DNA from: Tritonibacter multivorans
Lineage (GTDB): Bacteria; Pseudomonadota; Alphaproteobacteria; Rhodobacterales; Rhodobacteraceae
Assembly: GCF_001458415.1 (NCBI RefSeq)
Contig: NZ_CYSD01000031.1
Location: 1 to 64,000, forward strand
Reading direction: 5' to 3'
DNA length: 64,000 nt
The position numbers and the translations under genes were made by a program. The number at the start of each line of letters is the position of its first letter. The first letter of the stretch is position 1. This document shows positions 53,654 to 61,816 of the stretch, one piece after another. The notes under the pieces were generated by a model. The model had not been told where the DNA came from. It searched no databases and saw nothing but the letters and a program-made list of their open reading frames with translations.

Positions 53654-54409
53654 TCAGTGGTCCTTATTGGCGCGGGTCCGGCGGTCCCAGAACAGGGTCA
53701 ACACCAGCAAAATTACGAACAGAACGAGGCCAATCCACGCGCTGTGTTCAAACATCGGTTCTTTCAGAATGCGGCGGGGCTTCATCTCCGCATCAGAGAG
53801 ACGGACACCCCACCACATCCCGTAAACAGCCACTCGTTCACATACAAACCAGACAAAGGGCAGGGCGCCGATCAGGCAGGCCGCGAACCCTTTGAATTCA
53901 AGTGTTTTCAGATGGTTGCGCATGCCCGACCATGTGGCCACGATGGCCGCAATAAACAAAAGAGGCACAGCAGATTTCAAAAGATACAGGTGATGCAGGC
54001 CGTTGGGGCTGTCTGATCCTTCCTGCGCGGCAATCGAGGCAAAGGCATAGTGCAGGGTCAGATCCGTCATCACCGCAAGGAAGGGCAGCAGCAGCCAGCC
54101 AAGCGCAAAGACTTCGATCCTGGCTTTCTTTTCCGGGCTGTAGCCTGCGTGCAGAATGTCGACGCGCACATGGCTTTCGGTGGCAATGGCATAGGCAAAG
54201 CCGACCATCATCGCGGCGCCGTAAAGCCACCATTGCAGGTCATCGAGCCAGGCCTGGTTCATGCCTGCCTTGCGGAGAATGACCTGGGCCACAATGGCGA
54301 CCATGAGGATTGGAAACACCCAGGCAAAGGCCCCGGACAGACGCTTGATCGCGCGTTGTCCGGGCAGATCGGTCGGGGATGGAGTGAGTGGGTTGTCGGA
54401 AGCGGACAT
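53654..54409 (-). CDS. dctQ: TRAP transporter small permease subunit
   Basis: A 251-residue DctQ-family protein with four or five helices. The DctQ core is LDDLQWWLYGAAMMVGFAYA followed by HVRVDILHAGYSPEKKARIE. It is longer than usual (about 160-180 residues) because of an insertion and an extended C-terminus with a last helix AWIGLVLFVILLVLTLFW. It forms the membrane unit with DctM, whose start lies 3 nt downstream. Confidence 0.9.
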   Translation of the reverse strand: MSASDNPLTPSPTDLPGQRAIKRLSGAFAWVFPILMVAIVAQVILRKAGMNQAWLDDLQWWLYGAAMMVGFAYAIATESHVRVDILHAGYSPEKKARIEVFALGWLLLPFLAVMTDLTLHYAFASIAAQEGSDSPNGLHHLYLLKSAVPLLFIAAIVATWSGMRNHLKTLEFKGFAACLIGALPFVWFVCERVAVYGMWWGVRLSDAEMKPRRILKEPMFEHSAWIGLVLFVILLVLTLFWDRRTRANKDH

Positions 54410-54460
54410 GGCGCATCCTTCTTTGGTCGTGCGAAAGCGGGCTTTCGGGTCTCTAAAAGA

Positions 54461-54493
54461 GGGCGGCCCTGGAAGGAGAGGACCGGGCCGCCC
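54461..54493 (-). terminator. Attenuator-like hairpin between dctP and dctQ
   Basis: GGGCGGCCC (54461-54469) and GGGCCGCCC (54485-54493) form a 9-bp stem with a 15-nt loop. On the minus strand CTCTTTT follows the stem. A second hairpin, CGAAAGC-GG-GCTTTCG, lies at 54432-54447. Together they probably end many transcripts after dctP, giving excess binding protein. Confidence 0.6.
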
Positions 54494-54516
54494 AGTGTGG
54501 CGTCAGCTGTTTGGGG

Positions 54517-55560
54517 TTACTGACGCGGGAGGTAGATGTTGGTCGACCACAGGCGGTAGCCTTCGCGGTACTCCTGCAAATCCGCCCAGACGGTGGCGAA
54601 GAATTCATCTTCGCTTGCCATCTCGGTTGCGACCTCGGCCCAGGTGCTGCGGAACAGATCCAGCATTTCGGGATCCCACTGGCGCAGCTCAACACCGTTG
54701 TTTTCGACGTTGTCGACCATGGCGGCATAGTTGCTGGCTTCGCCCTCGGCGAAGTTTGTGGTCAGGTTCGCGAGGCAGGCCACTTCGATCTGGTTTTTCG
54801 CGGTGTCCGAAAGATCTTCGTAGACCTCTGCGTTGATGAGCAGTTCAAAGATGGTTGCGGGCTGGTGCCAGCCGGGGAAGTAGTTGAAAGGCGCGATTTT
54901 GTGGAAGCCAAGGCGCGCGTCGATGCGCGGCATGGAAAACTCTGTCGCGTCAATCGCGCCGCGCTCCAGAGCCGGGAAGATGTCAGACGCCCCCAGCAGC
55001 GAGGTCGACACGCCCAGACGCTGCATCACCTGCGCGCCAAGGCCAAAGAAGCGCATGTTCAGACCCTGCAGATCCTCGGCCGAGGTGATTTCCTTCTTGA
55101 ACCAACCCGAGGTTTCGGGCGCGATGATGCCGCAGGGCAGCGTTTTTACGTCATAGCCATTGTCGTCATACATCTGCTGCCACAGATCGCCGCCGTCATC
55201 ATAGAGGATCCAGCCAAGGAATTCGCCCGCTTCGGGGCCAAAGGGCACAGCGGCAAACAGTGAAGCGGCCGACATTTTACCCTGCCAGTACCCCGAAGTG
55301 GCAAAGGCCGCATCGACGGACCCGTTGGATACGGCATCCAGCGCTTCGAGGGTCGGAACCAGCTTGCCGGGGTCAAAATGTTCGAACTGCACATCGGAAG
55401 AAATGCCGTTGATTTTCTCGACAAAATCGACGGCTGCGGTGCCGAGAATGGGCAGGTTCTGACCAAAGGCAGAGGTCATCTCGAGCGTTTCTTCGGCCTG
55501 CGCAAAAGACGCGGTTGCAAGCGCTGCAGTGGCAGCGAGGGTCAGTGTTTTGGATGTCAT
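54517..55560 (-). CDS. dctP: TRAP transporter periplasmic binding protein
   Basis: A 347-residue exported protein with a signal peptide ending near SFAQAEET. The DctP-family second lobe shows LQGLNMRFFGLGAQVMQRLG with the Arg expected to bind the substrate carboxylate, and GAIDATEFSMPRIDARLGFH. It resembles the group that binds 2-oxo acids (TakP) and lactate (TTHA0766). That agrees with the lactate-type dehydrogenase downstream. It is the first gene of the operon and has a strong GGGAGGAC ribosome site. Confidence 0.92.
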   Translation of the reverse strand: MTSKTLTLAATAALATASFAQAEETLEMTSAFGQNLPILGTAAVDFVEKINGISSDVQFEHFDPGKLVPTLEALDAVSNGSVDAAFATSGYWQGKMSAASLFAAVPFGPEAGEFLGWILYDDGGDLWQQMYDDNGYDVKTLPCGIIAPETSGWFKKEITSAEDLQGLNMRFFGLGAQVMQRLGVSTSLLGASDIFPALERGAIDATEFSMPRIDARLGFHKIAPFNYFPGWHQPATIFELLINAEVYEDLSDTAKNQIEVACLANLTTNFAEGEASNYAAMVDNVENNGVELRQWDPEMLDLFRSTWAEVATEMASEDEFFATVWADLQEYREGYRLWSTNIYLPRQ

Positions 55561-55623
55561 TTTGTCCTCCCAGGGTGTTGGACGGAATGTCCGAAATAGA
55601 AGCCCGCTCCACCGGGCATAACC

Positions 55624-55667
55624 GGTAAACTAAATTTACCATTGCTATGTGGTCAAGTAACTTTACC
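55624..55667. promoter_or_regulatory. Paired operator-like palindromes in the TRAP/regulator divergent region
   Basis: Two 17-bp elements lie 27 bp apart centre to centre: GGTAAA-N5-TTTACC (55624-55640, perfect arms) and GGTCAA-N5-TTTACC (55651-55667, one mismatch). The spacing of nearly three helical turns puts them on nearly the same face. They lie 64 nt upstream of dctP. They are the natural binding sites for the divergently encoded GntR regulator. Confidence 0.65.
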
Positions 55668-55783
55668 GGATGTGTTGATCGCAAACCGCTGGGGCACAGG
55701 CGGGAAGGTTCTGAAAGGAAAGCCTTTTGTTGCGACGAAAGGCCGGTTAATATTGTGAACCAGATGTTGGGAGACGTGCTAAA

Positions 55784-56566
55784 ATGAAACGACAACCGAC
55801 CCCGAAGGCCCTGTTCGACCCGATTGCGAACGAATCATTGGCGGATGTTGCCGTGCGCCAAATCGAGGAGTTGATCCTGGGCGGTGTGCTGACCGAAGGC
55901 ATGGTTCTGCCCGGCGAGCGGGATCTGGCAGAGCAGCTGGGGATTTCGCGCCCCAAGGTCCGCGAAGCGCTGAAATATCTGGCTGACTGCAAGCTGCTGA
56001 AGATCGTTCCAAACGAAGGGATCTATGTGGACAAGCTGGGCGGCGATGCCATGTCGCCTGCCCTGATCGAATTGTATAAACGGCACCCAGAGGCCATTCA
56101 GGACAATCTGGAATACCGCCGCGAGCAGGAGGGATTTGCAGCCCGGCTTGCGGCACAGCGGGCAACGCCCGAAGATCATCTGGCGCTGAACCAGATCATT
56201 GCAGCAATGTCAGAACCGGACCCTCAGCAGGATCTGGCGCTTGCGTCCGAGCTTGATTTGAAGCTGCATCTGACCATTGCCTTTGCCAGCCACAATCGAA
56301 CGCTCATCCATATGATGTCATCGCTCTACCGGATGAACCGCAGTGCGTTGTTTTACAATCGCGGGGAGTTGATGAACCTCGATCAGGCGTCGGAAAACCT
56401 GCTTCAGCAGCACAAGGACATCGTGGATGCCATTTGTGCCGGGCAGCCCACGCAAGCAGAAGAGGCCGCCAAGGCCCATATCGACTATGTGATTGATCTG
56501 GTCGACAGTTCCCTCAAACAGCGCGACCGCCAGGCGTTGTCGCGCAAACGCAAAGGATTAAGCTGA
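55784..56566 (+). CDS. GntR-family regulator, FadR/LldR subfamily
   Basis: A 260-residue regulator. The N-terminal winged helix shows VRQIEELILGGVLTEGMVLP, GERDLAEQLGISRPKVREAL and YLADCKLLKIVPNEGIYVDK. The C-terminal FCD domain (about 100-240) is all-helical with HLTIAFASHNRTLIHMMSSL, whose His residues fit the usual metal site for carboxylate ligands. LldR and PdhR relatives respond to lactate or pyruvate. Divergent placement from the TRAP-dehydrogenase operon suggests it represses that operon until the hydroxy acid arrives. Confidence 0.92.
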   Translation: MKRQPTPKALFDPIANESLADVAVRQIEELILGGVLTEGMVLPGERDLAEQLGISRPKVREALKYLADCKLLKIVPNEGIYVDKLGGDAMSPALIELYKRHPEAIQDNLEYRREQEGFAARLAAQRATPEDHLALNQIIAAMSEPDPQQDLALASELDLKLHLTIAFASHNRTLIHMMSSLYRMNRSALFYNRGELMNLDQASENLLQQHKDIVDAICAGQPTQAEEAAKAHIDYVIDLVDSSLKQRDRQALSRKRKGLS

Positions 56567-56694
56567 AGCAGGCCGCGCGCGGTTGAACCTTTGAACGGTA
56601 CGGTTGTTTTTTGCCGATGGGTGATGATTTTCGTTTCATTCCTGCCGAGGCCCACTAACCTTAGGGACCAATCCAGACCCAGAAAGGTTTTGCC

Positions 56695-57342
56695 TTGGAT
56701 TACAGGGAGATCTACTCAACTGCACCGGATCGTCTTTTGGCCTGCCAAAAGTGCGATACCCTGTCTGTTGTGGATGACCTGCCCCCCGGCAACGCACTGC
56801 GGTGCAGATGCTGCGGACATACAATTGTAGTGCGTAAGAAACAGCCCTTCGTCCGCACAGCGGCTTTTGCGATCACCTCTTTGATCTTGGCGGGGTCGTT
56901 ACTGGCGTTTCCGTTTCTGTCGATGGCGCGGTTTGGGTTTGGGCACGAGACCTCGGTGCCGGGTCTGGTCGAGTCCGTGGCCCAAAATTGGTATGTTCTG
57001 CTGTCCTTACTGATCGCCTTGTTCGTGCTGGCCATCCCTGTGTTGCGCGCCGGGCTTATGTTGTATCTCGTGGCCTTGCTTCAGGCGGGGCGCGGGGGGG
57101 ACCGTCTTAAGCGCGTGTTTCGCTTCACCGAAAAACTGACACCCTGGGCCATGACCGAGATTTTTGTGGTCGGAACGGGTGTGGGGCTGGTCAAAGTGGT
57201 GGATCTGGCGCAGGTGACCTTTGATGTGTCCTTCTGGCTCTATTGCGGGCTGGTGATTGCCTTTGCGCTGTTCAATGCCTCGGTCTGTCGATGGTCGATC
57301 TGGCGGCATATCAATCGGGAGGGCCCGGATGCGCGCAATTGA
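56695..57342 (+). CDS. pqiA: PqiA-family membrane protein, N-terminal half
   Basis: A 215-residue protein. A zinc-ribbon with CQKCDTL and CRCCGHT (near 17-44) is followed by four helices, including LLSLLIALFVLAIPVLRAGL. It matches the first half of E. coli PqiA/LetA, which together with MCE proteins moves lipids between membranes. The start appears to be TTG 56695, with AAAGG about 8 nt upstream. It overlaps the second pqiA-like gene by 14 nt. Confidence 0.88.
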   Translation: MDYREIYSTAPDRLLACQKCDTLSVVDDLPPGNALRCRCCGHTIVVRKKQPFVRTAAFAITSLILAGSLLAFPFLSMARFGFGHETSVPGLVESVAQNWYVLLSLLIALFVLAIPVLRAGLMLYLVALLQAGRGGDRLKRVFRFTEKLTPWAMTEIFVVGTGVGLVKVVDLAQVTFDVSFWLYCGLVIAFALFNASVCRWSIWRHINREGPDARN

Positions 57343-57922
57343 TCTGGGACTGGTGGGCTGCCATGTGTGCGGCACCGTTCACGACGCATCCGAGGTGCAG
57401 TGCCGCACCTGCGGTGCCATGGTCCAGGCGCGGCGCGCAGGCAGTCTGCAGGCCGCATGGGCCTGGGTGGTTGCAAGCATTTTGTGCCTGATCCCCGGCA
57501 ATCTCTTTCCCCTATTGGTCAACAACATCCTTGGCACATCGTCGGCACATACGATCTTTGAGGGGGTCATCTTGTTCGTGGAGTCTGGCAATTACGCTGT
57601 GGCCTTCGTCATTTTTGCGGCCAGCATGTGCCTGCCCATTGCCAAGATCGCGATCATTCTGTTTCTTTTGCTGAGCATCCAGTTTCGATGGAAGTTCAGC
57701 CACCATATGCGCCTGACATTGCATGATTTTATTGAGTTCATTGGCCGCTGGTCCATGATCGACATTTTTGTCGTGGCCCTGTTGACCGGCCTGGTTCAGC
57801 TGTCGCCCGTGGCGTCCATTGAACCCGCAGTGGGAGCGCTTTTTTTTGCGGCTTCCGTGATCTGTTCGATGCTTGCAGCCCAAAGCATCGATCCAAAACT
57901 GATTTGGGACAGCCCAACGTGA
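57329..57922 (+). CDS. pqiA: PqiA-family membrane protein, C-terminal half
   Basis: A 197-residue partner of the preceding gene. It has its own zinc-ribbon (CHVCGTV, CRTCGAM) and four helices with IPGNLFPLLVNNILGTSSAH, KFSHHMRLTLHDFIEFIGRW and SMIDIFVVALLTGLVQL. In E. coli both halves are fused in one protein of about 420 residues; here they are two overlapping genes. Its stop overlaps pqiB by GTGA. Confidence 0.88.
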   Translation: MRAIDLGLVGCHVCGTVHDASEVQCRTCGAMVQARRAGSLQAAWAWVVASILCLIPGNLFPLLVNNILGTSSAHTIFEGVILFVESGNYAVAFVIFAASMCLPIAKIAIILFLLLSIQFRWKFSHHMRLTLHDFIEFIGRWSMIDIFVVALLTGLVQLSPVASIEPAVGALFFAASVICSMLAAQSIDPKLIWDSPT

Positions 57923-60021
57923 CCAAACCAACACCGACGTCCGCGCAGAACGCATCCGCCCCCGACGCCCCCGCGATCCAACACCGCGCGCGCCTTTCAC
58001 CGGTCTGGAGTGTGCCAGTGATTGCCCTTTTGGGCACGCTGGGTCTGGCGTGGCAGTCCTATTCGAACCGCGACGTGCCAATCACGGTGGCCTTTGAAGA
58101 TGCAACCGGCATTGAGGCCGGAAAAACCAAAGTGCGGTTTCGCGATGTTGAGGTTGGAACTGTCTCGGACATTGCGCTGAGTGACGACCTGGCGCAGGTT
58201 CTGGTCACTGTCGGCATCCACAAAGACATGGCGCATTTCCTGGATGCGGACACGCAGTTCTGGCTGACGACGGCGCAGGTGGACACCAGCGGGCTGACTG
58301 GGCTCAATACTTTATTTTCAGGGGCTTTTATCAGCGTTGACTGGGATGCTGCGCCCGGCGCGCCGCAAATGGAATTCACCGCCTTGCCAAAGGCACCGAC
58401 CATTCCTCCGGGGGCCAAGGGCATTGCGGTCACACTGGTTGCTGACACCAGCGGATCCATTGCCGTTGGCGCGCCTGTCCTGCACAAAGGGGTCAAAATG
58501 GGCAAGGTGGAAGCGGTCGAATATGATGCGCAGACCGACAAGGTCCTGATCACCGCGTTTGTCACAGACAGGTACAAGCCGCTTCTGAACACCGGCACGC
58601 GCTTCTGGAATGCCTCGGGCATCCAGTTCGACCTGGGGCAGGCGGGGTTTGCCCTGCAGGTGGACAGCTTAGCCAGTCTGCTTCAGGGCGGGGTTGCCTT
58701 TGACACCACGCTGTCCGGTGGCGACCCCCTGCAAGGCAATGCGGTGTTTGATCTTTATAGTTCGGAAACAGAGGCCCGTGGCAGTCTGTTGAACGAAGAC
58801 CTGCGAGCAACCGTTTTTGTCACCTCGCAATTCGAAGGGTCGGTCAAAGGATTGAAAGAGGGCGCCGAGGTCCTGTTTCGCGGCCTGAAAGTTGGCGAGG
58901 TCCAGACCCTGTCGGCGCTCACGGTGACCAAGGCGGATGGCGCGCCGGATATTCAACTGGTGGCGTCTTATTCGATCCAGCCAACCCGGTTGGGTCTGAA
59001 GGACGTAACCACCCCCGAAGAGACAATGGACCTCTTGGCGGCAATGGTGGAAAAATCCGGACTTCGCGCGCGGTTAGCGCCGAATTCGATCTTGTCTGGC
59101 GGGCTTCATATTGAACTGTTTGAAGACCCCACAGCCAATGCTGCGACCCTGATCCGGGACCGGCAGCCCTATGCGCAGATGCCAACGCTTCCGACACCGC
59201 CGTCAACGCTGGAAACGGGCGCGCAGGACCTGTTGACACGTGTGTCGTCGCTGCCGGTGGAGGAGGTGCTGGATCGCGCCATTCAGTTGATGTCAGCCGT
59301 CAACATAATCTTGGCGGACCCGGACACAAAACAGATGCCGGCCTCGGTGAATGCCTTGGTCAAACATGTTGACGAAGTGGCGCAGTCCGACGCGGTGCGG
59401 CAACTGCCCGCTGACATTCAGGGGGTGGTTCTGGATATCAAAACGCTCCTCGATACGATCGAGACTGCCAATACAGTCAACCAGCTGGTGTCCTCTGTTG
59501 CACAGTTTCAAAGTGTGATGGCGAATGTGTCCTCCGCCAGCGACGGCCTGCCGCAGCTGATGGCCGATATTGACCATTTTGTCCAAAGGGCAAATCAGAT
59601 GCCGATTGAACAGGCGGTCAGTTCCGCCAATGACCTGCTTGTGGCGGCGACGGCACTGGTGGGCAATCCTGATATGGGCAGGGTTCCTGCGGCCCTGTCG
59701 GGCGCTTTGGATGAGATCAATGCAACCCTGGATGACCTGCGCAAAGGCGGGGTGACTGAAACCCTGAGTGCAACCCTTCAGTCCGCGTCAACGGCGGCGG
59801 ATTCCGTGGCCGTTGCGGCGGCAGATCTGCCGGACCTGACCAAGCGGCTGGACGCGCTTGCCACCTCTGCTGATGCGGCGGTTGGCGCTTATGGTGCAGG
59901 ATCGCCGGTGAACCGCGATATTCGCAAGGTAATTGCGGATCTGCGTGACACGGTCCGGTCCATTGATGTTTTGGTCCGAGAAATCAGTCGAAAACCAAAT
60001 TCGCTTTTGTTGGGGCGTTAA
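57919..60021 (+). CDS. pqiB: PqiB, MCE-domain lipid-transport protein
   Basis: A 700-residue protein with one N-terminal helix (VWSVPVIALLGTLGLAWQSY) and three MCE domains: ITVAFEDATGIEAGKTKVRF, IAVTLVADTSGSIAVGAPVL and ATVFVTSQFEGSVKGLKEGA. The C-terminal third is a long helical region, rich in Ala/Asp/Leu repeats, that would form the periplasm-spanning tube. PqiB rings connect inner and outer membranes. GTG 57919 overlaps the pqiA stop; TTG 57904 is an alternative. Confidence 0.92.
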   Translation: MTKPTPTSAQNASAPDAPAIQHRARLSPVWSVPVIALLGTLGLAWQSYSNRDVPITVAFEDATGIEAGKTKVRFRDVEVGTVSDIALSDDLAQVLVTVGIHKDMAHFLDADTQFWLTTAQVDTSGLTGLNTLFSGAFISVDWDAAPGAPQMEFTALPKAPTIPPGAKGIAVTLVADTSGSIAVGAPVLHKGVKMGKVEAVEYDAQTDKVLITAFVTDRYKPLLNTGTRFWNASGIQFDLGQAGFALQVDSLASLLQGGVAFDTTLSGGDPLQGNAVFDLYSSETEARGSLLNEDLRATVFVTSQFEGSVKGLKEGAEVLFRGLKVGEVQTLSALTVTKADGAPDIQLVASYSIQPTRLGLKDVTTPEETMDLLAAMVEKSGLRARLAPNSILSGGLHIELFEDPTANAATLIRDRQPYAQMPTLPTPPSTLETGAQDLLTRVSSLPVEEVLDRAIQLMSAVNIILADPDTKQMPASVNALVKHVDEVAQSDAVRQLPADIQGVVLDIKTLLDTIETANTVNQLVSSVAQFQSVMANVSSASDGLPQLMADIDHFVQRANQMPIEQAVSSANDLLVAATALVGNPDMGRVPAALSGALDEINATLDDLRKGGVTETLSATLQSASTAADSVAVAAADLPDLTKRLDALATSADAAVGAYGAGSPVNRDIRKVIADLRDTVRSIDVLVREISRKPNSLLLGR

Positions 60022-60022
60022 A

Positions 60023-60595
60023 ATGATCCAGAAAACTTTGACGGCTGTTCTGGCCACAGCGCTTCTGACCACTGTGGCGGCCTGCAGTAGCAACGACGAA
60101 CGCTACCTTTTGCCCGAGGTCACGGATGTGGCGCAGGTGCGGTCGCCTGTACGAAGCGTCGAGGTACAGGAGATTGATCTGCCGGACTATGTTGCCGACA
60201 GCTCTATCTTTCTGCCGGACGAGAACGGTATCCTGCGGCTGCAAAAGAACCAGTCCTGGGCGGACGAACCTGCCCGTGCGATGACTGAGCAACTGTCAGC
60301 CGGGCTGGATCTTGCCCTGAAGGCCGATGTTGCATCAGAGCCCTGGCCCTTTGTGGACCGGCCCCAAGCACAGGTAGAAGTCCGTCTTCAGGGCCTGACC
60401 GTTCTGCCCAGTCAAACCCTGCGCATGACGGGCCAGTTTTTTGTGAAATCGGATGACTTCATTGGGCTGCAAACAAGCAAGCGTTTTGCAATTGAGGTGC
60501 CAATTGACGGCGAGGGTATTCCGGCCCTCGCTGCGGCCCGACGGGATGCCATGCACAAGCTGGTGGCGCGGATCGCCACAGCCCTGGCTCGCTGA
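60023..60595 (+). CDS. pqiC: PqiC, outer-membrane lipoprotein of the Pqi system
   Basis: A 190-residue ABC_trans_aux/PqiC lipoprotein. The signal peptide ends in lipobox TVAAC. The core shows VQEIDLPDYVADSSIFLPDE, RPQAQVEVRLQGLTVLPSQT and a C-terminal helix AARRDAMHKLVARIATALAR. It anchors the PqiB tube at the outer membrane. It starts 1 nt after the pqiB stop. Confidence 0.9.
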   Translation: MIQKTLTAVLATALLTTVAACSSNDERYLLPEVTDVAQVRSPVRSVEVQEIDLPDYVADSSIFLPDENGILRLQKNQSWADEPARAMTEQLSAGLDLALKADVASEPWPFVDRPQAQVEVRLQGLTVLPSQTLRMTGQFFVKSDDFIGLQTSKRFAIEVPIDGEGIPALAAARRDAMHKLVARIATALAR

Positions 60596-60608
60596 TCACG
60601 CTGCCTCC

Positions 60609-60631
60609 CACGCCAACTCAGAGGGGGCGTG
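60609..60631. terminator. Weak hairpin between convergent pqiC and Rrf2 genes
   Basis: CACGCC (60609-60614) and GGCGTG (60626-60631) form a 6-bp stem with an 11-nt loop. No T-run follows. It is the only hairpin in the 44-nt convergent gap, so it is only a candidate terminator. Confidence 0.3.
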
Positions 60632-60639
60632 CATGCGCG

Positions 60640-61098
60640 CTAGGGCGGGATATCTTCGGTGTTCAGGGTCGCCAGCAGGGCCTTCATGCCCGGGGCGCTC
60701 TGGATCACCTTGTCGAGGGTGAGTTGATCCAGAGAGCTGTAAAACGCTTCCTGAGCAGCCCCCAGCGCCGATGAAAGACCGCAGGCAGGCATGAGGCGAC
60801 AGCTGCCCATGCCGTCGACGCCAAGGCATTCCACAACCGGTTTGTCCGCTTCAAGTTTGCGCAGCAAGTGGCCGAGATTGATCTCTGCCGGCGCCTGCGC
60901 CAGCCGCAGACCACCACCGCGCCCACGCAGCGATTCCGCATACCCTTCGGTCACAAGCCATGTCGTGACTTTGGCCATATGGTTGTATTTGGCGTCGTGA
61001 ATGCTGGCGATCTGACGTGTGGACAGCAGCTGATCTGGCGACGCCGCAAGATGAACCACAACCCGCAGGGCGTAATCTGAGAACTTAGAAAGCTGCAT
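60640..61098 (-). CDS. nsrR: Rrf2-family regulator, NsrR-like
   Basis: A 152-residue winged-helix protein starting MQLSKFSDYALRVVVHLAAS. STRQIASIHDAKYNHMAKVT is the recognition region. Three Cys in ECLGVDGMGSCRLMPACGL (residues 91, 100, 106) fit the Fe-S ligand set of NsrR, though the first gap is longer than in E. coli. NsrR represses NO-detoxifying genes until NO damages its cluster. The neighbouring globin and oxidase genes support that role. ATG 61098 fits the family; a start at 61128 would add 10 residues. Confidence 0.85.
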   Translation of the reverse strand: MQLSKFSDYALRVVVHLAASPDQLLSTRQIASIHDAKYNHMAKVTTWLVTEGYAESLRGRGGGLRLAQAPAEINLGHLLRKLEADKPVVECLGVDGMGSCRLMPACGLSSALGAAQEAFYSSLDQLTLDKVIQSAPGMKALLATLNTEDIPP

Positions 61099-61141
61099 CT
61101 TTGTCAGGTAGCAGCCTGTAATCCGCATCTCAAGTGCGGGT

Positions 61142-61582
61142 TCAAAGAATTTCCGCCCGTGCAGGCGCTTTTGGCAGGGATCCTGCGGCCCAGAGCAGCA
61201 GGCAAATCTTCAAGATCTCGGCGGCAATGAACAACAGATGCAGATTGCTGGGGCCAGGTGTTTGTCCGGCAATCAAGGTGTCGCTGCGGAGCTGAAGCAA
61301 GGGGTGCAAGCCCAACTGCTGCAGCGCCAAAACAGCCAATATGGCCAGCAGAAGATAATCAGGGCGGCGCTTTTGGCGGAAAAACCCGCCCAGCAGGGCC
61401 GCAGCGAGCAGCATTTCGGCTATGCCCAGCCATGCAAACTGCGCGCGGCCGATCATCAGATGCTCTGCTGTGGACAGCGCAGTGACCTGAAATTTGGCCG
61501 AAGCTGCAATCAGGTTCCCTCCTATGGCAAGCCCCGCCCACAGCGACAGCAGGATGGGAATGGTAAGTTTTTCACGTTTCAT
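61142..61582 (-). CDS. Four-helix membrane protein of unknown function
   Basis: A 146-residue inner-membrane protein with helices at about 8-28 (PILLSLWAGLAIGGNLIAAS), 47-66, 74-93 and 112-132. The stretch AKFQVTALSTAEHLMIGRAQ is the most distinctive. I do not recognise the family. It lies downstream on the same strand as a possible operon mate of the Rrf2 gene (43-nt gap) and diverges from the globin gene. The neighbourhood suggests a link to NO or low oxygen. Confidence 0.65.
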   Translation of the reverse strand: MKREKLTIPILLSLWAGLAIGGNLIAASAKFQVTALSTAEHLMIGRAQFAWLGIAEMLLAAALLGGFFRQKRRPDYLLLAILAVLALQQLGLHPLLQLRSDTLIAGQTPGPSNLHLLFIAAEILKICLLLWAAGSLPKAPARAEIL

Positions 61583-61682
61583 TTCAGCACCTTCTTGTCG
61601 GCCGCAGGGGTACTGGTTTAAATCAGTATTGTAAATACGAATTAAAGCCAGTACGAAGATCCCGACCGGAAAGGAGATCGAA
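61583..61682. promoter_or_regulatory. Divergent control region with nested palindromes
   Basis: Between the membrane-protein gene and the globin unit lie three overlapping dyads: TACTG-N8-CAGTA (61611-61628), GTATT-GTA-AATAC (61626-61638) and TACTGG...CCAGTA (61611-61616 and 61648-61653). An Rrf2/NsrR protein is the natural binder. No FNR box (TTGAT-N4-ATCAA) was seen. Confidence 0.5.
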
Positions 61683-61814
61683 ATGGATGCTCTGACGTTT
61701 GACACAGCCCTGACCGCAGTTAGGGCGCTGGGTGGTTTGGGAAAAAGGCCTGTGGCAGGCGTGCCGAAAACAGGGTTCCCGCGCCAAGGGGCGACCCCGG
61801 CGGAGGGATCGTAA
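61683..61814 (+). CDS. 43-codon ORF upstream of the truncated haemoglobin gene
   Basis: ATG 61683 opens a 43-residue frame ending at TAA 61812-61814, with AAGGAGAT five nt upstream, one of the best ribosome sites in the window. The globin ATG follows 2 nt after the stop. The peptide starts MDALTFDTALTAVRALGG and then has a basic, Pro/Gly-rich tail (KRPVAGVPKTG...). It has no Cys or His, membrane segment or signal peptide. It may be a small protein or a leader ORF coupling translation to the globin. I recognise no family. Confidence 0.5.
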   Translation: MDALTFDTALTAVRALGGLGKRPVAGVPKTGFPRQGATPAEGS

Positions 61815-61816
61815 CC

